This document shows, piece after piece, positions 24,121 to 32,790 of a stretch of DNA of 64,000 nt (position 1 is its first letter; the number at the start of each line of letters is the position of its first letter). The notes beneath the pieces were generated by a model that was not told the origin of the DNA, did not search any database, and saw nothing but the letters and a program-made list of their open reading frames with translations. The stretch lies in assembly GCF_001429625.1 (NCBI RefSeq), contig NZ_LMSU01000001.1, forward strand, positions 1,858,003-1,922,002, given 5' to 3'. A program made the position numbers and the translations under genes. The stretch comes from Nocardioides sp. Soil805. Its GTDB lineage: Bacteria > Actinomycetota > Actinomycetes > Propionibacteriales > Nocardioidaceae.

Positions 24121-25521
24121 GTGTCCGGCACCTTCGGCTCGGTCAACACCGCCCTCAGTGCGCTGCGCTACCACCAGACGGTCATGGACGTCGCGAGCGG
24201 CAACATCGCCAACGTCTCCACCGACGGGTACGCGCGCCGCCGGGTGGTCGGCGAGGCCGTCGGCGCACCCGCCCAGCCCGCGATGTGGAGCCGGTACGAC
24301 GGTCACGGCGACGGGGTCCGGGTCGGCTCGCTCGACCGGCTCGTCGATCCGCTGCTGGACGCGCGCGCCCGCCGTGAGCACGGCACCCAGTCCTACCTCG
24401 ACACCCGCACCGCCGCGCTGGCCCGCGTGGAGGCCTCCCTCGGTGAGCCCGCCGGGGACGGCATCTCGGGCGCCCTGGCCGACGTCCGCAGCGCCTGGCA
24501 CGACCTGGCCAACAACCCCGACTCGTCGGCGGCGCGCACCCAGGTGCTCGCGACGGCCACCGGTTTCGTCGACGCCGTGGCCGTGCAGCGTCGCAGCGTC
24601 GAGTCCGAGGAGGGCGACCAGCGCATGGCGCTGCTCGCCGACCTCGACCAGGCCAACGCCCTGGCCTCCGACCTCGCTGCCACCAACGAGGCGATCAGTG
24701 CCGCGCGGCTCACCGGCAACGACGCCTCCGGCCTGCTCGACGCGCGCGACCAGATGGCGCTGCGGCTCTCCGAGCTGACCGGCAGCACGGCCGTCGAGAA
24801 CGGCCAGGGCGGCCTCGACGTGACCGTGGGAGGCGTCGCCCTCGTCGCCGGCAACCGCGCCGGCCGGCTGGACGTCTCCGCGGGCATCAACCCCGACGGC
24901 ACCGCGGACGGTGCCCCGCTGGCCCTCTCCGTCACCCCGCCCGGTGGCGCTGCGACCGCCGTGGCCGGCCTGCGTGGACAGGCCGGCGGACGTGTCGAGC
25001 TGCTCTCCACCACGCTGCCCGCCCTCCGCTCGTCGCTGCAGGGCGTCGCGCAGCAGGTCGCCGACGCCGTCAACGCGGCCCACCGGTCCGGGTACGACGC
25101 GCAGGGGACGCCCGGTGGACCGCTCCTCGGGGTCGACCCCGCGGCTCCCGGCGGCCCCCTCGTCCTCCTGGTCACCGACCCGGCACTGCTCGCCGCCTCC
25201 GGGGTCGGCGGCGGTCCCAACCGCGACGGCGGCAACGCCACCGCCGTGGCGAACGCGCTCGCCGGCCCGGAGCAGTCCTACCAGCGCTTCGTCACCGTCC
25301 TCGGCAGTGACGTGGCCTCGACCCGCCGCCTGGCGGCCACCCAGCAGAACCTCACCGGCCAGGTCGACGGTTCCCGTGAGCAGCTGTCCGGCGTGAGCCT
25401 GGACGAGGAGATGGTGACGATGATGCAGGCACAGCGGTCCTACGAGGCCGCGGCCCGGGTGATGACCACCCTGGACTCGGTGCTCGACACCCTCATCAAC
25501 CGCACGGGGCTGGTGCGCTGA
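24121..25521 (+). CDS. flgK: Flagellar hook-associated protein FlgK
   Basis: FlgK is the first hook-filament junction protein. The 466-residue chain has FGSVNTALSALRYHQTVMDV and ASGNIANVSTDGYARRRVV at the N-terminus, then the conserved LADVRSAWHDLANNPDSSAARTQVL, and ends SLDEEMVTMMQAQRSYEAAARVMTTLDSVLDTLINRTGLV. I chose the GTG at 24121, which begins the conserved domain one base after the flgN stop. It overlaps flgL by one base (TGATG). Confidence 0.95.
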   Translation: MSGTFGSVNTALSALRYHQTVMDVASGNIANVSTDGYARRRVVGEAVGAPAQPAMWSRYDGHGDGVRVGSLDRLVDPLLDARARREHGTQSYLDTRTAALARVEASLGEPAGDGISGALADVRSAWHDLANNPDSSAARTQVLATATGFVDAVAVQRRSVESEEGDQRMALLADLDQANALASDLAATNEAISAARLTGNDASGLLDARDQMALRLSELTGSTAVENGQGGLDVTVGGVALVAGNRAGRLDVSAGINPDGTADGAPLALSVTPPGGAATAVAGLRGQAGGRVELLSTTLPALRSSLQGVAQQVADAVNAAHRSGYDAQGTPGGPLLGVDPAAPGGPLVLLVTDPALLAASGVGGGPNRDGGNATAVANALAGPEQSYQRFVTVLGSDVASTRRLAATQQNLTGQVDGSREQLSGVSLDEEMVTMMQAQRSYEAAARVMTTLDSVLDTLINRTGLVR

Positions 25522-26417
25522 TGACGATCGGCCGGGTGACCCAGTCGATGCTGACCGACCGGTCCATGACCCACCTCCAGGGCAGCCTCTCGCGGTTGGC
25601 CCAGATCCAGGAGCACCTGTCCACCGGCCGGGTCCTCAACCGCGCCTCCGACAACCCCGGCGACGCCGGCTCGGCCATGCGCCTGCGCTCGGCGGCGGGA
25701 GCGCAGCAGCAGTACGCCCGCAACGCGCAGGACGGCCTGGGCTGGCTCAACACCATCGACGCGACGCTGGGGACCGCGGGCGACGCCGTACGACGCGCGC
25801 GGGAGCTCGCGCAGCAGGGTGCCAACGGCTCGGCCGGCCCCGAGGCCCGCGAGGCCCTCGCCGTCGAGGTGGACCAGATCCGGGCGGGCCTGCTCGCCAC
25901 CGCCAACACGTCGTACCTCGACCGCCCGGTCCTGGGCGGGACCACGGCGGGCTCCGTCGCGTTCAGCCAGGCCGGTGGCGTGGTGACCTTCGCCGGCGAC
26001 ACCGGCGCGGTGAACCGCACCGTGGCCGAGGGCAGCGTCGTGGACGTGGCCCTGGCCGGCCCCGCCGCGTTCGGCACGGACGGCGACAACGTCTTCGACC
26101 ACCTGAGCGCGCTGTCCACTGCGCTGCGTGCCGGCGACCGGACGGCCATCGGTGTCGGCCTCGACGCCCTGGCCGCGGACGGGAGCCGCATCACCATGGC
26201 CCGCGCCGACGTCGGCGCCCGGACCGTGCGGGTCGAGCAGGCGGCGACCCGCGCCGGCGACGTCGAGCTCACGCTCACCAGCTCCCTCGCCGAGATCGAG
26301 AGCGCCGACCTGCCCCGCACGATGATGGAGCTGCAGATGCAGGAGGTCGCCTACCAGGCCGCCCTCGCCGCCACCTCACGGGTGCTGCAGCCGAGCCTGG
26401 TGGACTTTCTGCGATGA
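25521..26417 (+). CDS. flgL: Flagellar hook-associated protein FlgL
   Basis: FlgL is the second junction protein, flagellin-like at both ends. The 298 residues contain IGRVTQSMLTDRSMTHLQGSLSRLAQIQEHLSTGRVLNRASDNPGDA near the N-terminus and a C-terminus with IESADLPRTMMELQMQEVAYQAALAATSRVLQPSLVDFL. Normal length. The start overlaps flgK and the stop overlaps fliW by 4 bases. Confidence 0.95.
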   Translation: MTIGRVTQSMLTDRSMTHLQGSLSRLAQIQEHLSTGRVLNRASDNPGDAGSAMRLRSAAGAQQQYARNAQDGLGWLNTIDATLGTAGDAVRRARELAQQGANGSAGPEAREALAVEVDQIRAGLLATANTSYLDRPVLGGTTAGSVAFSQAGGVVTFAGDTGAVNRTVAEGSVVDVALAGPAAFGTDGDNVFDHLSALSTALRAGDRTAIGVGLDALAADGSRITMARADVGARTVRVEQAATRAGDVELTLTSSLAEIESADLPRTMMELQMQEVAYQAALAATSRVLQPSLVDFLR

Positions 26418-26836
26418 TCGCCACGATGGAGACTCCCGCCAGCAGCGCCCTGCCCGAGATCCCGGTGATCGAGCTGGTGCAGCCGATGCCCGGCTTCCCC
26501 GACCTGGCCCGCTTCGCGCTGGTGCAGGTCGACGACGACGGGGTGCTGTGCAGCCTCACCTCGATCGACCGGCCCGGGACGCGGTTCCTGGTCGTGCCCC
26601 CGGTGACGTTCTTCCCCGACTACGCCCCCGAGGTGCAGGAGGACGTCCTCACCGAGCTGGGCTCGTCCTCGCTCGACGACATCGTGATGCTCTGCGTCCT
26701 GACGGCCGGCGAGTCCCTGGCCACCACGACGGCCAACCTGGCCGCACCGGTCCTCGTCGACACCGCGACGCAGCGGGCCGTGCAGGTCCTGCTCGACGAC
26801 CCCGCCCTGTCCGTCGCCACCCCGCTGATCGGGTGA
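26414..26836 (+). CDS. fliW: Flagellar assembly factor FliW
   Basis: FliW is an allosteric antagonist of CsrA that also binds flagellin, linking flagellin translation to its export. The 140 residues include PMPGFPDLARFALVQVDDDG, FLVVPPVTFFPDYAPEV and DIVMLCVLTAG--LATTTANLAAPVLVDTATQRAVQVLL, the family pattern. It overlaps flgL by 4 bases and precedes csrA by 34, the arrangement known from Bacillus. Confidence 0.95.
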   Translation: MIATMETPASSALPEIPVIELVQPMPGFPDLARFALVQVDDDGVLCSLTSIDRPGTRFLVVPPVTFFPDYAPEVQEDVLTELGSSSLDDIVMLCVLTAGESLATTTANLAAPVLVDTATQRAVQVLLDDPALSVATPLIG

Positions 26837-26870
26837 CCTGTGCCTCGGCGCGACCGGGTAGCGTGACGGC

Positions 26871-27104
26871 ATGCTGGTCCTGAGCCGCCGTGCGGGCGAG
26901 AGTGTCGTGATCGGCGAGGACGTCACCATCTCGGTGCTCGAGGTGCGCGGTGACGTCGTGCGCATCGGCATCACCGCGCCACGATCGGTCGCGGTGCACC
27001 GCGCCGAGCTGCTCGTCCAGCTCGAGCAGTCCAACAAGGACGCCGCCTCCCCGAGCGACGACACCGTCGACTCCCTGCTGCACGCGCTGCGCGACCGGCC
27101 CTAG
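26871..27104 (+). CDS. csrA: Carbon storage regulator / flagellin translation repressor CsrA
   Basis: CsrA is a small dimeric RNA-binding protein that blocks translation at GGA-containing hairpins. The 77 residues start MLVLSRRAGESVVIGEDVTI and contain VRIGITAPRSVAVHRAEL, where the RNA-contacting arginine lies. No Shine-Dalgarno is visible. TAGCGT stands 6 bases before the ATG, so this gene may also be transcribed alone as a leaderless message. The likely main target is the fliC leader, with FliW as antagonist. Confidence 0.95.
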   Translation: MLVLSRRAGESVVIGEDVTISVLEVRGDVVRIGITAPRSVAVHRAELLVQLEQSNKDAASPSDDTVDSLLHALRDRP

Positions 27105-27107
27105 AGC

Positions 27108-27149
27108 CTCAGCGCGGTCGGCGACGCCCTCAGCGCGACCGGCGACGCC
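27108..27149. repeat. 21-base tandem duplication between csrA and the response regulator
   Basis: Two head-to-tail copies of CTCAGCGCGRYCGGCGACGCC (27108-27128 and 27129-27149) differ at two bases. The second copy contains the stop and last codons of the leftward response regulator. The copies contain complementary CGGTCG and CGACCG, so they can form a weak hairpin at this convergent junction. Confidence 0.6.
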
Positions 27150-27795
27150 GGAGCTCGGAGGCCATCACCGCGGCCTGCGTGCGCCGCTTGACCCCCAGCT
27201 TGGCGAGCAGGGTGGTGACGTGGTTCTTCACCGTCTTCTCCGCGAGGTAGAGGCGCTCGCCGATCTGCCGGTTGGTCAGCCCCTCGGTGATGAGGTCGAG
27301 GATCTGCGACTCGGTGCCGCTGAGCGAGTCGATGCCGTCGGGGACGGTGCCGGCCCCCCGCATCCGCTCGATCACGCGGACCGCGACCTCCGGCTCGATG
27401 AGCGAGTGGCCCTGCACGACGGCCCGGATCCCGCTGACGAGGGCGGACTCGTCGACCTGCTTGAGGACGTACCCGCCGGAGCCCGCGAGGATGGCACTGA
27501 AGAGCGCCTCGTCGTCGTCGTAGCTGGTGAGGATGAGAGCCTTGATGCGCGGGTCCGCCGAGCGGACCTGACGGCACACCTCGATCCCGTGGCCGTCGGG
27601 GAGGCGGCCGTCGAGGATCGCGACGTCCGGCACCAGGTCCAGGATCTGCGGCACGGCCTCGGCCACGGTCCCGGCCTCGCCGACCACCTCGATGTCGTCC
27701 TCGAGCTCGAGCACGGCCCGCAGCCCCCGGCGTACGAGGGCGTGGTCGTCGAGGAGGTAGACGCGGATCCTGCCCTCCGCGACGCCGTGCGGCAT
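27130..27795 (-). CDS. DevR/DosR-like NarL-family response regulator
   Basis: This is a two-component response regulator. Receiver: DDH acidic pair at 17-19, phospho-acceptor in AILDGRLPDGHGIEV, Thr/Ser at LILTSYDD and the lysine in GGYVLKQ. The DNA-binding domain has LTNRQIGERLYLAEKTVKNHVTTLLAKLGVKRRTQAAV, very close to mycobacterial DosR, including the EKTVKN recognition helix. The 221-residue length matches. DosR-type boxes occur before flgB and fliA, so flagellar control is a reasonable inference. A possible kinase partner is at 28651-30474, beyond the sirtuin gene. Confidence 0.9.
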   Translation of the reverse strand: MPHGVAEGRIRVYLLDDHALVRRGLRAVLELEDDIEVVGEAGTVAEAVPQILDLVPDVAILDGRLPDGHGIEVCRQVRSADPRIKALILTSYDDDEALFSAILAGSGGYVLKQVDESALVSGIRAVVQGHSLIEPEVAVRVIERMRGAGTVPDGIDSLSGTESQILDLITEGLTNRQIGERLYLAEKTVKNHVTTLLAKLGVKRRTQAAVMASELRRRRSR

Positions 27796-27919
27796 GGTGA
27801 CTCCTCCATCTCCCCGATGAGACGGGTCCCAGCGTAGGTTCCCGGCGCACGCCGCGTGGCGGGTCCCCGGATGTCGGTCCGATCGCGGGCCGTGCTAGGT
27901 CGGATGGTTGGGTGGTGGC

Positions 27920-28612
27920 GTGCGCATCGTCGTCCTGACCGGAGCAGGCATCTCCGCGGAGAGCGGGCTGCCGACGTTCCGCGACGCCGACGGGTTGTGG
28001 GAGGGCCACGACCCGATGACCGTGGCGACCCCCGAGGCGTACGACGACGACCCGGACCTGGTGCACCGGTTCTACGACGAGCGCCGCGCGGCCCTCGCCC
28101 GGGTCCGCCCCAACGCCGCGCACCGGGCCTTGGCCCGGCTCGAGGAGGCGTTGGGCGACCGGCTCCACCTCGTCACCCAGAACATCGACGACCTCCACGA
28201 GCGGGGTGGCTCGCGCCGGGTGCACCACATGCACGGCCGGTTGCGGGCGGCGTGGTGCACCTCCTGCGACGAGCGCACGGAGTGGGACGGCCCGCTGGGC
28301 CACCGCCCGGCCTGCCCGACCTGCGGGCAGGCGACGCTGCGTCCCGACGTGGTGTGGTTCGGCGAGGTGCCCCACGACATGGAGGCCGTCGAGGAGGCGC
28401 TGTGGGCGTGCGACCTCTTCGTCTCGATCGGTACGTCGGGTCTGGTCCACCCGGCCGCGGCCTTCGTGCACTACGCCCTCGGCAACGGCAAGCAGACCCT
28501 CGAGCTCAACCTGGACCCGAGCGAGGCGAGCGGCGACGTCCACCGGTCCCGCCGCGGACCGGCCACCGAGCTGGTGCCCGCCTGGGTCGACGAGGTGCTC
28601 GCGGCCCTCTAG
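27920..28612 (+). CDS. Sir2-family NAD-dependent protein deacylase
   Basis: This sirtuin removes acyl groups from lysine using NAD. The roughly 230-residue core has VLTGAGISAESGLPTFRDADGLW, TQNIDDLHERGG with the catalytic His in HHMHGRL, a zinc site (CTSC and CPTCG) and VVWFGEVPHDM. FYDERRAAL gives the Tyr-x-x-Arg pair of class III (SIRT5/CobB-like) sirtuins, so desuccinylation is likely. GTG at 27920 starts the conserved strand; TTG at 27908 is possible. It separates the regulator and kinase genes on the opposite strand. Confidence 0.93.
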   Translation: MRIVVLTGAGISAESGLPTFRDADGLWEGHDPMTVATPEAYDDDPDLVHRFYDERRAALARVRPNAAHRALARLEEALGDRLHLVTQNIDDLHERGGSRRVHHMHGRLRAAWCTSCDERTEWDGPLGHRPACPTCGQATLRPDVVWFGEVPHDMEAVEEALWACDLFVSIGTSGLVHPAAAFVHYALGNGKQTLELNLDPSEASGDVHRSRRGPATELVPAWVDEVLAAL

Positions 28613-28631
28613 GCCGGCGGGCCGTCGACGG

Positions 28632-28645
28632 GTGCGGGGCCGCAC
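28632..28645. terminator. Short hairpin between sirtuin and kinase genes
   Basis: GTGCGG-GG-CCGCAC is a perfect 6-base stem in the 38-base gap where the two genes converge. It may serve as a bidirectional terminator; without a U-tract this is tentative. Confidence 0.4.
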
Positions 28646-28650
28646 GGCCG

Positions 28651-30474
28651 TCACCAGGTGACGACGAGGGCCTCGGGGGGCTCGGCCACCGGCAGCAGCA
28701 CGCGGAACGTCGAGCCCACGCCGAGCTCGGACTCGAGCTCGATCCGGCCCGCGTGGCGCTCCACGACCCGCTTCGTGATGGTGAGGCCGAGCCCGGTGCC
28801 CGGGCGTCCGAGGGCCTCCGTGTTGGAGCTGCGGAAGAACTCGGTGAACAGCCGGGCCTGGTCCTCCGCGGAGATGCCCAGGCCCTCGTCGGCGCACTCG
28901 AGGACGACGTCGTCGCCCTGGCGCCACAGCGAGACCCGCACCCCGCCCCCGGCGTCGGAGTAGCCGATCGCGTTGGTCACCAGGTTGGTGACCATGCTCG
29001 TCAGCGACGACTCGTCGCCCAGCACCAGCAGCGGGTCCGGTGGCATGGCCCCGACGAGCGTGACGCCGCCCTGCGCGGCGGCGAGTCCCGCCTGCTCCAC
29101 GACCGTGCTCGTGAGGCGACGCAGGTCGACCGGCACGGCGTCGAGCTCGCGGGCGGGGTCGCCCACCTTGCTCAGCGTCATCAGGTCCTCGACCAAGGTG
29201 GCGAGCCGGTCGGCGCCGCGGGTGATCGCCTCGAGCGACACCAGCGCCGCCGGCGGCAGGCCCTCGACGTCGGCCAGCGAGGCGAGCATCTCGGCGTGCC
29301 CGGAGACGACCCCGATCGGGTTCTTGAGCTCGTGGGCCAGCGTCGCGATCAGCCCGGCGCGGTAGTCGTCCACCCGACGCAGCTCCTCGGCCGCCTTCCG
29401 CTCGCGCTGGGAGGCCCGGGCGTTGAGGATGGCGCGGCCCAGGTCGTGGCCCACGTCGAGCGCCGCCGAGCTCTCGTCGTCGGTCCAGCCGGCGCGCCCG
29501 GCCGCCCGGGCGATGACCAGCATGCCGAGCACCTCGTCGCCGGCGCCGACGGGGACCACCACCACCTCACCGAGCCCGGAGGCGGCCAGGTAGGCGACCA
29601 GCTCGTCGCCGCGCTCGGCGTCGAGGGCGTCGTCGCCCCACACCCGCGTGCCGTCCATGAGCAGCACCCGCTGGCCCGCCCAGCACGCGCGGGCGGAGGC
29701 CTGCACGGCGGCGTGCAACGACGGCTCGGGCAGCCCGACGGACGCCTCCGGGTGCACCACCAGGGTCTCCCCGAAGACGTCGACCACCAGCAGCTGTGCA
29801 CGGAACGACCGCAGCAGCTCCTCGCTCGCCACGCGCAGCAGCTCGGTGAGCCCGTGCCGGCTCACCGCCGAGCGCACGACGGCCCGGGCGCCGGTCGCCA
29901 GCCGGATGCCGGCGGCGTACTCCTCGCGCTCGACGGTGGTGATGACCGCCTGGAGCCCGACGTCGAGGTCCGCTCCCATGGCGAGCAGGTCGCCGTGCGT
30001 GGGTCGCCGGCCCGAGTCCGGCACGTCGAGGTAGACGAAGGCACGCAGGCGACCCGAGGCGTCCATGAGCCGGGCGACGAGCATGTCCTGGGGGTGCCAC
30101 GCGAGGGGGTCGCCGGTGATCTTCCCGTCGGGTACGACGACGTACGGCTCGATGCGTTCCCAGGCCTCCTGGGACATCGCCTCCCAGGCCACGAAGGTGA
30201 AGACACCGACCGCCTCGCCGAGCTCGACGGCGGGGTACATGACGTCCAGGGGCGAGCTCTGCCCCTCGAGCTCGCGAGCGGCCGGGTCGTCGGTGGCGAT
30301 CGCCACGAACTCCATCATGTCGTCGCTGCGCCGGACCTCGATCGCGCAGATGCCGAAGCCCGCGCGGCGTCGCAGGTCGTCCGCGATGCGCCACAGCTGG
30401 GCACGGGTGGCCGGCTCGCCCCAGCCCCCCTGGTGGGGGCGCTCGGGCGCGACGACGTGCTCCGTGCCGGTCAT
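28651..30474 (-). CDS. GAF-domain sensor histidine kinase
   Basis: This is a soluble sensor kinase of 607 residues with no evident membrane segment. The N-terminal half (to about 370) looks like two GAF-type sensory domains. An HisKA domain follows with the phosphorylated His in LAHELKNPIGVVSGHAEML, then a HATPase_c domain with N box (MVTNLVTNAIGYSD), G1 (DEGLGIS) and G2 (GRPGTGLGLTI). ATG at 30474 has GGAGGTGAG just upstream. It may partner the DevR-like regulator, but such regulators usually pair with HisKA_3 kinases, so the partnership is uncertain. Confidence 0.9.
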   Translation of the reverse strand: MTGTEHVVAPERPHQGGWGEPATRAQLWRIADDLRRRAGFGICAIEVRRSDDMMEFVAIATDDPAARELEGQSSPLDVMYPAVELGEAVGVFTFVAWEAMSQEAWERIEPYVVVPDGKITGDPLAWHPQDMLVARLMDASGRLRAFVYLDVPDSGRRPTHGDLLAMGADLDVGLQAVITTVEREEYAAGIRLATGARAVVRSAVSRHGLTELLRVASEELLRSFRAQLLVVDVFGETLVVHPEASVGLPEPSLHAAVQASARACWAGQRVLLMDGTRVWGDDALDAERGDELVAYLAASGLGEVVVVPVGAGDEVLGMLVIARAAGRAGWTDDESSAALDVGHDLGRAILNARASQRERKAAEELRRVDDYRAGLIATLAHELKNPIGVVSGHAEMLASLADVEGLPPAALVSLEAITRGADRLATLVEDLMTLSKVGDPARELDAVPVDLRRLTSTVVEQAGLAAAQGGVTLVGAMPPDPLLVLGDESSLTSMVTNLVTNAIGYSDAGGGVRVSLWRQGDDVVLECADEGLGISAEDQARLFTEFFRSSNTEALGRPGTGLGLTITKRVVERHAGRIELESELGVGSTFRVLLPVAEPPEALVVTW

Positions 30475-30553
30475 GCCCCTCACCTCCAGCGCCCACGATG
30501 ACACGCGGACCCGCGTCATGGGGGCTGTTTCACGCAGACGGACGTGCAGACCC

Positions 30554-31594
30554 TCAGCTCGTGGCGAGGCTCATGTTGTCGATCTCGGGGTAGTGGCGAC
30601 GGATGTGGACCTTGCGCTCGAGCTCGCCGATGATCGCCGGCGCGAAGTTGACCTCGTACAGGCTCTGCGCGCTCCCGAGGCCGCCGGGGCTGAAGACGTT
30701 GATCTCCATCAGCTTGTCGCCCACGATGTCGAGGCCGACGAGGAACATCCCGTCGGCGACCAGCTTGGGGCGGACCACCTCGACCATGGCGAGCATCTCG
30801 TCGGTGACCGTGACCTTCTCGGCTGTGCCGCCCGCGGACATGTTGGAGCGGATGTCCTTGGTCTTGTTGGTACGCCGGAACGCGGCGTACTCGCCCTGGT
30901 GCTGGAGCGGCTGGCCGTTCATCACGAAGAGCCGGACGTCGCCGTTGACGGCCTCGGGGAGGTACTCCTGCGCGACGACGTAGCCGTCGCGGGAGATCGC
31001 CTCGATGATCTGGGTGAGGTTGGGCGCCTCCTTGCGGTCGATGAGGAAGACGCCCGCGCCCCCGGAGCCCTGCAGCGGCTTGAGGACCGCCCTGCCGCCG
31101 AGGTCGGTGATGAACTCCTCGATCATGTCCTCGTCGCGGGAGATGAGCGTGCGCGGGCGGACCACCTCGGGGAAGTGCTGGAAGTAGGCCTTGGAGAGCG
31201 CGTTGGCCAGGCTGGTCGGGTCGTTGACGACCAGCACGCCGGTGGAGGCGATGAGCTGGCCGAAGGCCACCCCGGCGTTGTTGCGCCAGGGGTCGCTCTC
31301 GGCGTCGTCGGCGGGGTCGTTGCGCAGCATGACCACGTCGAACTCGTCGAGCCCGATGAGCTGCTCGACCTCGGGCTTCTGCACGTCGGACAGGTGCCGC
31401 TCCAGCGAGCGGTAGCTCTTGGCGTCACCGGCCCGGGCCTTGGTGCTCAACGAGCCGTCGGGCTCGTAGGCGAAGTCGCCGATGCCCATGTACCAGGCCT
31501 CGTGCCCCATCTCCTTGGCCGCCATGGCCAGTCGGTTGGTGGTGTACTGCGCCTGCTCGGTCTCGATGTCGTTCACGACGAAGCCGATCTTCAT
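30554..31594 (-). CDS. Glutathione synthetase-like ATP-grasp ligase
   Basis: This enzyme resembles prokaryotic glutathione synthetase (GshB), which adds glycine to gamma-glutamylcysteine. The 346-residue protein shows KIGFVVNDIETEQAQYTTN, DVVMLRNDPADDAE, VVRPRTLISRDEDMIEEF, the ATP-grasp core GGRAVLKPLQGSGGAGVFLI, and EINVFSPGGLGSAQ for Mg/ATP. Actinobacteria normally lack glutathione and no gshA is seen, so the true substrate is open. It is the last gene of an operon with an N-formylglutamate amidohydrolase and a DUF1704 protein, overlapping the latter by 4 bases. Confidence 0.85.
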   Translation of the reverse strand: MKIGFVVNDIETEQAQYTTNRLAMAAKEMGHEAWYMGIGDFAYEPDGSLSTKARAGDAKSYRSLERHLSDVQKPEVEQLIGLDEFDVVMLRNDPADDAESDPWRNNAGVAFGQLIASTGVLVVNDPTSLANALSKAYFQHFPEVVRPRTLISRDEDMIEEFITDLGGRAVLKPLQGSGGAGVFLIDRKEAPNLTQIIEAISRDGYVVAQEYLPEAVNGDVRLFVMNGQPLQHQGEYAAFRRTNKTKDIRSNMSAGGTAEKVTVTDEMLAMVEVVRPKLVADGMFLVGLDIVGDKLMEINVFSPGGLGSAQSLYEVNFAPAIIGELERKVHIRRHYPEIDNMSLATS

Positions 31595-32790
31595 GGGTGT
31601 CCCTCCAGGAGTGTGCTGAGATCTTCGGTCCCGGCGGCCCTGTCGAGACGGGCCGCGACTGCCGGGTCGTGCAGGTAGCGGGGCAGCACCCGTGGCGGGT
31701 GCAGCACGCCCCGGTCGCGCAGGTCACCGATGAGGGGCAGGTCCCCCAGCGAGAACTTGCCGAGCCAGAGCAGGTCGAGCGCACCGCCGCCGCCGAGGTG
31801 CTCGAGCAGCTCGACGAGGCCGCGCAGGTAGATGGCGTCCTTGGTCATCCCTCCGGACCGGTAGACGCGCATCACGGTGGTGAACGCGCTCCCGCGCGGG
31901 AAGCCGTCCGCCACCAGGGCCTCGTGGGCCTCGCCGAACGTCGCACCGTCGATGAGGCGGTGCACGGTCACGACGCGGCCGGCGAGCTGGCGCAGGCGGA
32001 AGGCGGTGAGCCCGCCGCACGCGATCTCGGCGAGCACGGCCAGGCCCTCCTGGGTCTCGTCGTAGCCGGCCAGCCCGACGCCCAGCACCTTGATCGGCTG
32101 GTGGGCGCCGTTGGCCTGGGTGACGAGGTGGGTCCCGACCTCGTGGTGCAGCAGGGCGGCCGCACGGGCCCGCTGCACCCGCGACTCGGGACCGATGAGC
32201 AGGGTGTCGCCGGAGACCATGACGCCGTTCACGTCCGGCCTGATCTCGGCGTGCATCTCCAGGTCCGGGTCGACCTCGCGGTAGTGGGCGATCTCGGCCT
32301 GGGCCAGGGCGAGGAACTCCTCGGCGTCGAGGGCGTCGCCCGGGGGCTCCGTCCCGGTGACCGCCTGGAGCAGCGCCTCGGCCTGCCGGCGCAGGGCCGG
32401 CGACACCCCGCCGTACAGCTCGATGCTCAGCTGCAGGAAGTCGTCGGACTCCCGCGCCTGGAGCATGTCGAGCTGCAGCTCCATCTCCCGGTGCTTGGCG
32501 CGCAGCAGGTGGCCGAGCGTGGCGTCCTCGACGGACGACACGCTGATGTCGTCCAGCATGGCCCGGACCACCTCGGGGTCGGTCTCCAGCTCGCGGTAGG
32601 TGAAGTCGGGCTCGGGGTCCTCGCCCTCGAGGAAGTCGTCCTTGACGTCGTCGGCGTCGACCGGCGTGATGTCGAGGAGGAAGCGGAAGGTGCGGGAGAG
32701 CTGGGCCAGGGCGTGGTCGATCGCGCGGTCGGTGGGAGCGATCCCCGGCACCGACGACGCGGGCCCCGTCGGCTCGCTGTCCGGGCTCAC
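31591..32790 (-). CDS. DUF1704 'QEGLA' protein, tyrosine carboxypeptidase-like metalloprotease
   Basis: Family TIGR02421/DUF1704, once named flavohaemoglobin expression-modulating QEGLA motif protein; the family includes eukaryotic MATCAP tyrosine carboxypeptidases. The 399-residue protein has the metal motif HEXXXH (LLHHEVGTHLVTQANG) and the name-giving ETQEGLAVLAE about 30 residues later, giving a plausible His-His-Glu zinc site. The bacterial substrate is unknown to me. It overlaps the genes on both sides by 4 bases. Confidence 0.87.
   Translation of the reverse strand: MSPDSEPTGPASSVPGIAPTDRAIDHALAQLSRTFRFLLDITPVDADDVKDDFLEGEDPEPDFTYRELETDPEVVRAMLDDISVSSVEDATLGHLLRAKHREMELQLDMLQARESDDFLQLSIELYGGVSPALRRQAEALLQAVTGTEPPGDALDAEEFLALAQAEIAHYREVDPDLEMHAEIRPDVNGVMVSGDTLLIGPESRVQRARAAALLHHEVGTHLVTQANGAHQPIKVLGVGLAGYDETQEGLAVLAEIACGGLTAFRLRQLAGRVVTVHRLIDGATFGEAHEALVADGFPRGSAFTTVMRVYRSGGMTKDAIYLRGLVELLEHLGGGGALDLLWLGKFSLGDLPLIGDLRDRGVLHPPRVLPRYLHDPAVAARLDRAAGTEDLSTLLEGHP

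Noticed and set aside
27800..27900. Possible DevR-like box in front of the response regulator itself
   Set aside because: GGTCCC and GGGTCC words are present but not in the GGGAC-N4-GTCCC arrangement.
27856..30501. 881-codon plus-strand open frame spanning the sirtuin and the kinase
   Set aside because: It is out of frame with the sirtuin, whose catalytic and zinc motifs are intact in another frame, and antisense to the kinase.
30498..30519. Imperfect palindrome ATGAC..CGCGG..CCGCG..TCAT upstream of the kinase gene
   Set aside because: The pairing needs an unpaired base and does not match a known operator. In sequence of this GC content such dyads are expected by chance.
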